DNA from: Azotobacter bryophylli
GTDB lineage: Bacteria; Pseudomonadota; Gammaproteobacteria; Pseudomonadales; Pseudomonadaceae
Assembly: GCF_042643485.1 (NCBI RefSeq)
Contig: NZ_JBHRSJ010000016.1
Span: 211,823-275,822, forward strand
Length of the DNA: 64,000 nt
Reading direction: 5' to 3'
Position numbers and translations under genes: made by a program. Positions 54,063 to 61,814 of this stretch are shown here, in pieces. Below the pieces are notes generated by a model. That model was not told where the DNA came from. It saw only the letters and a list, made by a program, of their open reading frames with translations, and did no database searches. The first letter of the stretch is position 1. Each line of letters starts with the position of its first letter.

Positions 54063-55067
54063 ATGTCGACGCTGTTCCGTTCGCTGCACAAGACCCTGCT
54101 GGGCGCCACCCTGGCCGCCGCCTCGATCTTCGCTCCCCTGACCGGCCACGCGGCCGAGAAGATGAAAATCGGCACCGTCGTCTGGGCCGGCTACGGCCCC
54201 TTCTACGTGGCCGACAAGCTCGATCTGTTCAAGCCCCACGGCCTCGACGTGGACCTGCAGTTCTTCAGCGACCCCTCGCTGATCACCACCGCCATCGCCG
54301 GCCGCGCCCTGGACGGCGGCATGCTCACCTACGACCAGGTGGTCAGCTCGGTGGCCAAGGGCCTCAAGCAGCGCGTGGTGATGCCCATCGATTTCTCCAA
54401 CGGCGGCGACGCCATCGTCGCCGAGTCCTCCATCGGCTCGGTGAAGGACTTCAAGGGCCGCAAGGTCGGCTACAACCCGCTGTCGCCCTCCGACTTCCTG
54501 CTGTCCTACGCCCTCAAGCAGAACGGCATGAGCGAGAAGGACATCGAGCCGGTCAACATGACCCCCGAGGGCGTTCCCGGCGCCATGGCCTCCGGCGCCC
54601 TGCCCATCGGCGTGACCTACGAGCCGAACGTCTCCCAGGTCCTCGGCATGGGCGGCGGCAACAAGTACAAGGTGGTGTTCTCCTCCAAGGACGCCCCCGG
54701 CCTGATCACCGACGTGCTGGCCTTCGACGAGTCGATGATCGCCAAGCGCCCCGAGGCGATCAAGGCGCTGATCCAGGGCTACCTGGACGGCATGGCCTAC
54801 ATGCAGGCCCACCCCGAGGAGTCGGCCAAGATCGTCGGCGAGGTGCTGGGCGTCAGCGCCGAAGAGGCCAAGGCGCAGATGAGCGGCGCCTACAACCCCA
54901 CGCTGGCGGAAATGGGCCAGAGCTTCGCCCCCTCCGACGACACCCATTCTTTCCACGGCAGCGGCGCCATCATCGCCCAATTGCTGAAGAACAACGGGCA
55001 GATCGCGGCGATCCCGGATTTCAGCCAGACCTACGACGCCCGGTTCGTCGAAGCCCTAGCCAAGTAA
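54063..55067 (+). CDS. ABC transporter substrate-binding protein (NMT1/TauA family), second guanidine operon
   Basis: The 334-residue periplasmic protein has a signal peptide (LLGATLAAASIFAPLTGHAA, cleavage near residue 30). The binding-protein fold opens KIGTVVWAGYGPFYVADKLD and has ALDGGMLTYDQVVSS and MPIDFSNGGDAIVAESS. It is clearly different from the two SBPs of the first operon, although it shares a DFSNGxDxI motif with them. That shared motif may contact a common guanidinium part of the ligands (inference). It has its own permease and ATPase at the far end of the operon. Confidence 0.88.
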   Translation: MSTLFRSLHKTLLGATLAAASIFAPLTGHAAEKMKIGTVVWAGYGPFYVADKLDLFKPHGLDVDLQFFSDPSLITTAIAGRALDGGMLTYDQVVSSVAKGLKQRVVMPIDFSNGGDAIVAESSIGSVKDFKGRKVGYNPLSPSDFLLSYALKQNGMSEKDIEPVNMTPEGVPGAMASGALPIGVTYEPNVSQVLGMGGGNKYKVVFSSKDAPGLITDVLAFDESMIAKRPEAIKALIQGYLDGMAYMQAHPEESAKIVGEVLGVSAEEAKAQMSGAYNPTLAEMGQSFAPSDDTHSFHGSGAIIAQLLKNNGQIAAIPDFSQTYDARFVEALAK

Positions 55068-55084
55068 GACGAAGAAACGAAGGT

Positions 55085-55103
55085 GGCGGGTCGCCGACCC
55101 GCC
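55085..55103 (+). repeat. Intercistronic hairpin after the SBP gene
   Basis: Arms GGCGGGTC and GACCCGCC enclose GCC, 18 bases after the SBP stop. Hairpins here commonly protect the binding-protein mRNA so that it is made in excess over downstream genes. Confidence 0.5.
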
Positions 55104-55118
55104 CCGCAGGAGACCAGC

Positions 55119-56150
55119 ATGGCCACCCCAGCCAAGAAGAAACCCCTGTTCCGCTACGCCGACGGCCTGCTGCCCAACAGCCTGGCCATGGCCTATACCC
55201 TGCTCGGCTATCTCGGCGGGCTGGCGCTGCTGTTCGCCGCCAGCCCCTGGCTCAACGCCCTGGGCACCCTGCTGCTGGCCCACGCGATGATCGTCGCCGC
55301 CTACTTCATCCACGAGTTCGCCCACGGCAGCATCTTCAGCGTGCCGAAGCACAACGAGTGGGCCGGCAACCTGTGCAGCTGGATGGCCGGCAGCTGCTAC
55401 GCCGACTTCAAGGACCTGCGCCGCAAGCACATGCGCCACCACGTGGACCGCGCCGACGTGATCACCTTCGACACCAAGGTCTTCCTCCACGGCCTGCCGG
55501 CCTGGGCGCGCCGCCTGGTGGTGGCCCTGGAGTGGGCCTACGTGCCGGCGGTGGAGCTGATCATGCACTTCTACGTGATCGTCCTGCCGTTCATCACCGA
55601 CAACGAAAAGCACCGCAGCCGGCGCGGCCAGGTCGCCCTGGTGCTGGCGCTGCGCGCAGTGGCCTTCGCCGTGCTCGGCTGGCTGTCGCTCAAGGCGCTG
55701 CTGCTGTACGTCCTGGCCTGGCTGGTCATGGTCACGGTGCTGCGCTTCGCCGACGCCTACCAGCACACCTACGACGCCTACGCCCTGCTCGAGGACGCCA
55801 AGGTGCCGGAGGACAAGCTGCGCGACCGCGCCTACGAGCAGCTCAACACCTACAGCAACCTGGTCTCGCTGCGCTGGCCGGCGCTGAACCTGCTGCTGCT
55901 GAACTTCGCCTACCACAACGCCCATCACGAGAAGCCCGCCGAGCCCTGGTACCGCCTGCCCCGGCTGCACCGCGAGCTGTACGGCGACGCCTACGCCCAG
56001 GTGATCCCGATGCGCGCGCTGCTCGCCGGCTTCCACCGCCACCGGCTGCGCCGGGTGCTGGACGACGACTACGGCGTGGTCACCGAGGGCCCGCACAAGG
56101 CGGACGACTTCTACGGCGCCGTGGGCGTCTCCTTCCTGACGGCGGTGTGA
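55119..56150 (+). CDS. Membrane di-iron desaturase/hydroxylase-like protein
   Basis: The 343-residue membrane protein of the fatty acid desaturase superfamily has all three histidine boxes: His65-x3-His69 in FIHEFAHGS, His104-xx-His107-His108 in RRKHMRHHVDRAD and His266-xx-His269-His270 in AYHNAHHEK. Four or more hydrophobic segments are present. The fold covers both desaturases and hydroxylases (such as AlkB and XylM). Being in a guanidine riboswitch operon without any lipid gene, it more likely oxidises a small molecule, perhaps hydroxylating an N-alkyl carbon of a substituted guanidine. That role is an inference. AGGAG precedes the ATG at 55119. Confidence 0.82.
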   Translation: MATPAKKKPLFRYADGLLPNSLAMAYTLLGYLGGLALLFAASPWLNALGTLLLAHAMIVAAYFIHEFAHGSIFSVPKHNEWAGNLCSWMAGSCYADFKDLRRKHMRHHVDRADVITFDTKVFLHGLPAWARRLVVALEWAYVPAVELIMHFYVIVLPFITDNEKHRSRRGQVALVLALRAVAFAVLGWLSLKALLLYVLAWLVMVTVLRFADAYQHTYDAYALLEDAKVPEDKLRDRAYEQLNTYSNLVSLRWPALNLLLLNFAYHNAHHEKPAEPWYRLPRLHRELYGDAYAQVIPMRALLAGFHRHRLRRVLDDDYGVVTEGPHKADDFYGAVGVSFLTAV

Positions 56151-56190
56151 ACATGAGCCCGGTCACGGATAGACGTCGCGAGGTGCGTCC

Positions 56191-57078
56191 ATGAATCTCC
56201 TGCCGCAACTGTTGCTGGTGGCCGGCTCGGCCCTCTGGGGCCTGGGCTGGATTCCCCTGCAGCTGCTCGCCGAGCGCGGGCTGATCGGCATGCCCCTGGT
56301 GCTGCTGACCTACAGCCTGCTCGGTGTGCTGGCCCTGCCGGTGATCTGGGCGCAGCGCCGCCAGTGGGCACCGCAGTCCCGGCAGCTGCTGGCGATCGCC
56401 CTGTTCGGCGGCTGGGCCACCGCCGCGCTGGTCAGCGCCCTGGCCGGCGGCCAGGTGGTGCGGGTGATGCTGCTGTTCTACCTGGCGCCGGTGTGGAGCA
56501 TGCTCGGCAGCTGGCTGCTGCTGGGCGAGCGGCTGACCGCACTGCGCCTGGCCGCCCTGGCCCTGGCCGTCGTCGGCATCGCCCTGACCCTGGGCCTCAC
56601 CGACGAGGTGCTGCGACCGCTGGAAGCCGACGACTGGATGGCCCTCAGCGCCGGCCTCGCCTTCAGCCTGAACAACCTCGCCACCCGCGCCGCCGAGCGC
56701 GTGCCGCTGGCCTCCAAGTCGCTGGCCGCCTTCGTCGGCAGCGCCCTGGTCGGAGCGGTGCTCTGCGTGCTGCTGGAGCAGGCACCGCCGCCGGTCGACT
56801 TCGCCCTCGGCTGGCGCATCGCCCTGCTCGCGGTCGGCTGGTTCGCCAGCATGGCCCTGGTGCAGTACGGCCTGACCCATATCGAGGCCGGCCGCGCCGC
56901 GCTGCTGGTGATCGTGGAGCTGGTGGTCGCCGTGCTCTCGTCGGCCTGGCTCGGCGAGCGCGAGATCCTGCCCCGGGAGTGGCTGGGCGCCGCGCTGGTC
57001 ACATCCGCCGCGCTGATCGCCGCCTGGCCGCAGCGCAGCGCCCCGGTCCGGGTCCAGGTATGGAGCAGCGCGAAATGA
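56191..57078 (+). CDS. EamA/DMT-family transporter
   Basis: The 295-residue protein has ten hydrophobic segments with two EamA repeats (LLLVAGSALWGLGWIPLQLL at the start; ALSAGLAFSLNNLATRAAER opening the second half). EamA proteins move metabolites or drugs across the inner membrane. In this operon it may export an excess intermediate or guanidine itself. Its stop overlaps the next start by 4 bases. Confidence 0.85.
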   Translation: MNLLPQLLLVAGSALWGLGWIPLQLLAERGLIGMPLVLLTYSLLGVLALPVIWAQRRQWAPQSRQLLAIALFGGWATAALVSALAGGQVVRVMLLFYLAPVWSMLGSWLLLGERLTALRLAALALAVVGIALTLGLTDEVLRPLEADDWMALSAGLAFSLNNLATRAAERVPLASKSLAAFVGSALVGAVLCVLLEQAPPPVDFALGWRIALLAVGWFASMALVQYGLTHIEAGRAALLVIVELVVAVLSSAWLGEREILPREWLGAALVTSAALIAAWPQRSAPVRVQVWSSAK

Positions 57079-57758
57079 GCGCCGCCCCGTCCCCGCGTCC
57101 GCCGCTTTCCCTCGATCCGGCCCGTTGCGCCCTGCTGGTGATCGACATGCAGCGCGACTTCTGCGCCCCCGGCGGCTATGCCGCCAGCGCCGGGCTGGAC
57201 GTCGAGCGCCTGCGCGCGCCCATCGGCCCGATCCGCGCCCTGCTCGAACGGGCCCGGGCGCTGGGCATGCTCGTGGCGCACACCCGCGAGGGCCACCGCC
57301 CGGACCTGTCCGACCTGCCCGAAACCAAGCGCCGGCGCGCCGAGGCCGCCGGAGCACCGATCGGCAGCCGCGGTCCGCTCGGCCGCCTGCTGGTGCGCGG
57401 CGAGCACGGCCACGGGCTGATCGACGAACTGCAGCCCCTGCCCGGCGAGCCGGTGATCGACAAGCCGGGCTACAGCGCCTTCGCCCATACCGATCTGGAG
57501 ACGATCCTGCGCACCCGCGGGATCGCCCAGCTGATCCTCACCGGGGTGACCACCGAGGTCTGCGTCTCCTCGACCCTGCGCCACGCGGTGGACCTGGGCT
57601 TCGCCTGCGTCACCGTGAGCGACGCCTGCGCCTCGCCCGACCCGACGCTGCACGCGGCGGCGCTGGCGATGATCGGCGTCGAGGGCGGCATCTTCGGCAC
57701 GGTCTGCGACAGCCGGGCGCTGATCGACCATCTAGCGAATCACGAGAAGTCCGCATGA
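57075..57758 (+). CDS. Isochorismatase-fold cysteine hydrolase
   Basis: The 227-residue protein has a full cysteine-hydrolase triad: Asp24 in LLVIDMQRDFC, Lys130 in VIDKPGYSAF and Cys163 in GVTTEVCVSSTLRHA. This family contains biuret hydrolase, N-carbamoylsarcosine amidohydrolase and guanylurea hydrolase, which cut C-N bonds of urea- and guanidine-like compounds. With a guanidine riboswitch upstream, hydrolysis of a guanylurea-, biuret- or carbamoyl-like intermediate is plausible, though unproven. It overlaps both neighbours by 4 bases. Confidence 0.85.
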   Translation: MSAAPSPRPPLSLDPARCALLVIDMQRDFCAPGGYAASAGLDVERLRAPIGPIRALLERARALGMLVAHTREGHRPDLSDLPETKRRRAEAAGAPIGSRGPLGRLLVRGEHGHGLIDELQPLPGEPVIDKPGYSAFAHTDLETILRTRGIAQLILTGVTTEVCVSSTLRHAVDLGFACVTVSDACASPDPTLHAAALAMIGVEGGIFGTVCDSRALIDHLANHEKSA

Positions 57759-58537
57759 CCCAAGTACTCAAACTCTGGCCACTGCTCACCGCCACCCACC
57801 GTTACGACAAGTCCCTGTCCACCCGCGGCCGCGGCCAGGGCACCCAGATCGATGCGCCGATCCTCGCCTACCTGATCGAGACCCGGCAGGGCCGGGTGCT
57901 GTTCGACGTCGGCTGCGACTACCGCAAGATCGTCGACCCGCTCGCCCGCGAGCGCTGGTACGGCAGCGGCGACAGCGGTTTCCCGCCGCCGAGGATGACC
58001 GAGGAACAGCGCCTGCCGGCGCACTTCGCCCGGCTGGGCCTGACGCCGGCCGACATCGACCTGGTGTTCCTCAGCCACCTGCACTTCGACCATGCCGGCG
58101 GGCTCTGCGAGGTCTGCGGCGCCGAGGTGCACGTCCACGCCGACGAGATGGCCGCAGCCCGCGAGCCGGCCGACGACGTCTATTTCGCCGACGACTTCGC
58201 CGGCGACTATCGCTGGAAGCTGCAGCGCGAGGACTACGACCTGCTGCCGGGGCTGCGGGCGATCAACACCCCCGGCCACACCGCCGGGCACATGTCGCTG
58301 CTGATCGAGCTGCCCCAGGGCGCGCCGGTGATCCTCGCCGGCGACGCCGCCGACCTGCGCGAGAACCTCGACGACGAGGTCGCCCCGGGCCTGTGCTGGC
58401 GCGACCGCGAGGATCTGGCGCTGGACAGCATCCGCCGGCTCAAGGCGCTGGCCGGCGAAACCGGCGCCGAGCTCTGGCCGAACCACGACATCGCCTTCTG
58501 GCGGACCCTCAAGCGTTTCCCGGAGTACCACGCATGA
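57755..58537 (+). CDS. Metallo-beta-lactamase-fold hydrolase
   Basis: The 260-residue protein has the metal motif HLHFDH at residues 108-113, later histidine in NTPGHTAGHM, GDAADL and the C-terminal WPNHDIAFW. The arrangement is like N-acyl-homoserine lactonases (AiiA group), which open lactone or other cyclic esters and amides. In this operon it may open a ring or cleave an ester or amide formed after oxidation of the imported compound. No signal peptide is seen. It is translationally coupled to both neighbours. Confidence 0.82.
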   Translation: MTQVLKLWPLLTATHRYDKSLSTRGRGQGTQIDAPILAYLIETRQGRVLFDVGCDYRKIVDPLARERWYGSGDSGFPPPRMTEEQRLPAHFARLGLTPADIDLVFLSHLHFDHAGGLCEVCGAEVHVHADEMAAAREPADDVYFADDFAGDYRWKLQREDYDLLPGLRAINTPGHTAGHMSLLIELPQGAPVILAGDAADLRENLDDEVAPGLCWRDREDLALDSIRRLKALAGETGAELWPNHDIAFWRTLKRFPEYHA

Positions 58538-59334
58538 CCGCTGTTCCCGACCGCTACCTGGGCGTCTGGCGCCGCAGCCTGCTCGCCACCCGCGACGGGC
58601 TGCGCGACGAGAGCAGCGCGGTGTACTGGCTGCAGACCCCGCACCTGCATGCCGACCTGCGCCTGCCCCTGCCACGTCCGGTGCCGGAGACCGTGCTGGA
58701 GCACTGCTCGGTCGAGCAGGCCCGTGCCCTCGCCAGCCAGCAGGGCTTCGCCGGGCTGACCCGGGTGGACGGCGACATCTGCCAGTGGCACCGGGTGATC
58801 GACTACCAGCCCCCGAGCGAGCGCCCGGACATCGGCCGCATGCGCTTCGAGAATGCCAACCGCCTGCTGGAGGACGGCCTCGACGACAGCTACCACGAGG
58901 TCTGGGAACGCCTGCCGGATTCGCGCGGGAGCACCTGGGGGATCTGGCTGCAGGCGGCGGACGGCTCGCCGCGCCAGGGCTGCCTGCTGCTCGCCGGCGA
59001 CTATTTCCTGTTCGCCGCCGAGCGACTGGTGCCGCTGCGCCCCGGCGAGCCGCTGGGCGACCAGCTGGCCGCGGCCAATCCGCTGCAACGCCTCGGCCTG
59101 CTGGCTTTCGAGCTGTCCTTCGGCCGTCACCTGCACGGCAGCACGCCCTGGCTGATCACCCACTCCAGCCTGCCGGGACGGGCCGGCCAGCAGTTGCTCA
59201 AGGCCAGCTACGATCTCGCTGGCCCCGACGAACTGCCGGCGAAAGCCCTGTCCCGCCTCGGCCTCTATGCGCCGAACGGCGGCTGGGCCCGCGCCGACGA
59301 CCCGCTCATCCCCGCCCAGGAGACCTCGCCATGA
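58534..59334 (+). CDS. Unrecognised protein of the second guanidine operon
   Basis: I do not recognise this 266-residue protein securely. It is soluble, rich in Trp and in beta-type sequence, and starts YLGVWRRSLLATRDGLRDE. It has VYWLQTPHLHADLRLPLPRP and a late GCLLLAGDYFLFAAERL. The pattern suggests a lipocalin-like or other beta-barrel ligand-binding protein, which is only an impression. Four-base overlaps on both sides show it is an integral part of the operon. It could be an enzyme accessory, a binding protein or a hydrolase. Confidence 0.7.
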   Translation: MTAVPDRYLGVWRRSLLATRDGLRDESSAVYWLQTPHLHADLRLPLPRPVPETVLEHCSVEQARALASQQGFAGLTRVDGDICQWHRVIDYQPPSERPDIGRMRFENANRLLEDGLDDSYHEVWERLPDSRGSTWGIWLQAADGSPRQGCLLLAGDYFLFAAERLVPLRPGEPLGDQLAAANPLQRLGLLAFELSFGRHLHGSTPWLITHSSLPGRAGQQLLKASYDLAGPDELPAKALSRLGLYAPNGGWARADDPLIPAQETSP

Positions 59335-60167
59335 CCGCGCCGCTCCCCCGCTCCGTCACCGCCCCGCCCGTCTCGGTCCGTCGGCCGCGCTGGTGGACCA
59401 TCCGCGGCGAGCTGCCGCGCCGCAGCGTCTGGCTGCTCGGCGCCGGCGGGCTGCTCGCGCCCTTCGTCCTCTGGTGGGCCTGGACCGCCCTGGGGCTGGC
59501 CGATCCGCTGTTCCTGCCGAGCCCCCTGGCGATGCTCGAGCGCATCGGCCGCTGGTGGAGCGCCGAAGGCCTGCTGCAGGACATCGGCATCAGCGTCTAC
59601 CGGGTGATGGCCGGCTTCGCCCTCTCCGCCCTGCTGGCGGTGCCGCTGGGCCTCTACATGGGCACCTACCGGCCGCTGCAGGCGGCCCTCGAGCCCCTGA
59701 CCGACTTCATCCGCTACATGCCGGCGGTGGCCTTCATCCCGCTGGTGATGCTCTGGGTCGGCATCGACGAGGGCGCGAAGATAGTCATCATCTTCATCGG
59801 CACCTTCTTCCAGATGGTCCTGATGGTGGCCGAGGACGTACGCCGGGTGCCCATGGCGCAGATCGAGGCGGCCCAGACCATGGGCGCCAGCCGCTCGGAG
59901 ATCGTCCGTCTGGTGATCCTGCCGGCGGCGCGCCCGGCGCTGCTCGACACCCTGCGCATCACCTGCGGCTGGGCCTGGACCTACCTGGTGGTGGCCGAAC
60001 TGGTGGCGGCCAACTCCGGCCTCGGCTACGCCATCCTCAAGGCCCAACGCTACATGCACACCGACAAGATCTTCGCCGGCATCCTGCTGATCGGACTGAT
60101 CGGCCTGCTCACCGACCAGGCCTTCCGCCTGGTTTCCCGCCGCGCCTTTCCCTGGCTGAGGAAGTGA
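59331..60167 (+). CDS. ABC transporter permease, second guanidine operon
   Basis: The 278-residue inner-membrane permease of the SsuC/TauC type has an N-terminal segment LLGAGGLLAPFVLWWAWTAL and several more helices. The EAA loop reads IEAAQTMGASRSEIVRLVIL. Its true partner SBP is probably the protein at 54063, since no other SBP is in this operon. The start overlaps the previous stop, and it ends 2 bases before the ATPase start. Confidence 0.9.
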   Translation: MTAPLPRSVTAPPVSVRRPRWWTIRGELPRRSVWLLGAGGLLAPFVLWWAWTALGLADPLFLPSPLAMLERIGRWWSAEGLLQDIGISVYRVMAGFALSALLAVPLGLYMGTYRPLQAALEPLTDFIRYMPAVAFIPLVMLWVGIDEGAKIVIIFIGTFFQMVLMVAEDVRRVPMAQIEAAQTMGASRSEIVRLVILPAARPALLDTLRITCGWAWTYLVVAELVAANSGLGYAILKAQRYMHTDKIFAGILLIGLIGLLTDQAFRLVSRRAFPWLRK

Positions 60168-60169
60168 CC

Positions 60170-61000
60170 ATGAACGCCCCGAAAATCCAGATCCGTCAGG
60201 TCGGCAAGACCTTCCGCAGCAACGGCCGCGAGGTCGAGGCGCTGCGCCAGGTCAGCCTGGACGTGCAGCCCAACGAGTTCATCACCTTCGTCGGCGCCTC
60301 CGGCTGCGGCAAGTCGACCCTGCTGCGCAGCGTCGCCGGGCTGGAGGGCCTGTCCCGCGGCGAGATCCTCCTCGATGGCCGCCCCATCGACGGCCCGGGC
60401 GTGGATCGCGCCATGGTCTTCCAGCACTACAGCCTCTACCCCTGGCTGACGGTGATGAAGAACATCAAGTTCTGCCGCCAGCTCAAGGTGATCGCCGACG
60501 GCGTGCGCGGCGACGCGGACGTCGAGGCGGCCAGCGGGCGGGCCGATGCGCTGCTCAACCTGATGGGCCTGACGCCCTTCGCCGAGGCCTATCCCAACCA
60601 GCTCTCCGGCGGCATGCAGCAGCGCGTGGCGATCGCCCGGGCGCTGATGCCGCGGCCGGCCACGCTGCTGATGGACGAGCCCTTCGGCGCCCTCGACGCA
60701 CAGACCCGCGAGGTGATGCACGATCTGATCCGCCACGTGCACGCCCTGGAGAAGACCACCATCCTGTTCGTCACCCACGACGTGGAGGAAGCCATCTACC
60801 TGGGTACCCGCATCGTGCTGATGGCGCCCAGGCCGGGACGCATCGACTCGATCTACGAAGTGCCTCTGCCCGCCAAACGCCATCAGGACATGAAGCTCGC
60901 CCCGGAATTCACCGAACTCAAGCGCGAGATCCTCGCGCGCATCCGCGAAACCTCGGGCATGCAGACCGACCTGGATCAGTTGGCCCGGCTCAACGCGTAG
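60170..61000 (+). CDS. ABC transporter ATP-binding protein, second guanidine operon
   Basis: The 276-residue ATPase has Walker A GASGCGKST near residues 40-48, signature LSGGMQQRVAIARAL near 146-160 and Walker B TLLMDEPFGALDAQ. It is of the SsuB/TauB type. It is the last gene of the operon. Its 3' end overlaps the convergent hutG-like gene by 11 bases, leaving no room for a terminator between them. Confidence 0.93.
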   Translation: MNAPKIQIRQVGKTFRSNGREVEALRQVSLDVQPNEFITFVGASGCGKSTLLRSVAGLEGLSRGEILLDGRPIDGPGVDRAMVFQHYSLYPWLTVMKNIKFCRQLKVIADGVRGDADVEAASGRADALLNLMGLTPFAEAYPNQLSGGMQQRVAIARALMPRPATLLMDEPFGALDAQTREVMHDLIRHVHALEKTTILFVTHDVEEAIYLGTRIVLMAPRPGRIDSIYEVPLPAKRHQDMKLAPEFTELKREILARIRETSGMQTDLDQLARLNA

Positions 61001-61814
61001 GCGGAATGAGCCGAGGGCGCCCGTGCGCCTCGCCCCACTCCAGCATGGCCTCCAGCACTGCGCGCAGGACCGGGCGGATCGGCGCGGCCAAATCCTCGCG
61101 ATAGCGGAACGGCTCGTCCTCCTCCATGTAGGTGGCCTGCACCAGTTCCAGCTGCAGCGCATGGATGCGCTCGGCCGGCCGCCCGTAGTGGCGGGTGATG
61201 TAGCCGCCCTTGAAGCGCCCGTCGAGCACCCGGCTATAGCCCTGCGCCTGCTCCAGGACCTTCAGCAGGCTGCCGGCCAGACTCGGGTCGCAACTGGCTC
61301 CGGAGTGGGTGCCCAGGTTGAGGTCCGGCAGCCGCCCCTCGAACAGGTAGGGCACCCGCGAGCGGATCGAGTGGGCGTCGAACAGCAGCGCGTAGCCGAA
61401 TTCTCGCTTCAGGCGCACCAGTTCGGCGGCGAGGGCCCGGTGATAGGGCCGCCAGATCAGCTCCAGGTAACGCTCGCGCAGGACCGCATCGGGCGCCTGC
61501 CCCGGCCGGAACAGCGCTCCGCCGTCGAGCACGATCTCGGGAAACAGGCCGGTGGTCGGCGTGGCGTACAGCGGATGATCGTCCGACGGGCGGTTGAGGT
61601 CGATCACATAGCGCGAGTACAGGCCGACCAGCAGACTCGCGCCCAGCCCACTGGCGAAGTCGTAGAGCCGCGGCAGGTGCCAGTCGGTATCCGGCAGGCT
61701 GCGGCCGCGGGGCGTCAGCGCGGCCTCGACCTCGGGCGTCAGACGCGTGCCGGCGTGGGGGATGCTGACCAGCAGCGGCAAGCGCCCGCGTTCGAGACTC
61801 AGGACCTCATCCAT
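60990..61814 (-). CDS. hutG: N-formylglutamate deformylase
   Basis: The 274-residue protein has LLVSIPHAGTRLTPEVE, TDWHLPRLYDFA and YVIDLNRPSDDHPLY. Further motifs are LLFDAHSIRSRVPYLFEGRLPDLNLGT (landmark DAHSIRS) and KGGYITRHYGRP, all of which mark HutG of the Pseudomonas five-step histidine pathway. It hydrolyses N-formylglutamate to glutamate and formate. It overlaps the hutI stop end by 8 bases, so the two are coupled. Confidence 0.93.
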   Translation of the reverse strand: MDEVLSLERGRLPLLVSIPHAGTRLTPEVEAALTPRGRSLPDTDWHLPRLYDFASGLGASLLVGLYSRYVIDLNRPSDDHPLYATPTTGLFPEIVLDGGALFRPGQAPDAVLRERYLELIWRPYHRALAAELVRLKREFGYALLFDAHSIRSRVPYLFEGRLPDLNLGTHSGASCDPSLAGSLLKVLEQAQGYSRVLDGRFKGGYITRHYGRPAERIHALQLELVQATYMEEDEPFRYREDLAAPIRPVLRAVLEAMLEWGEAHGRPRLIPPTR

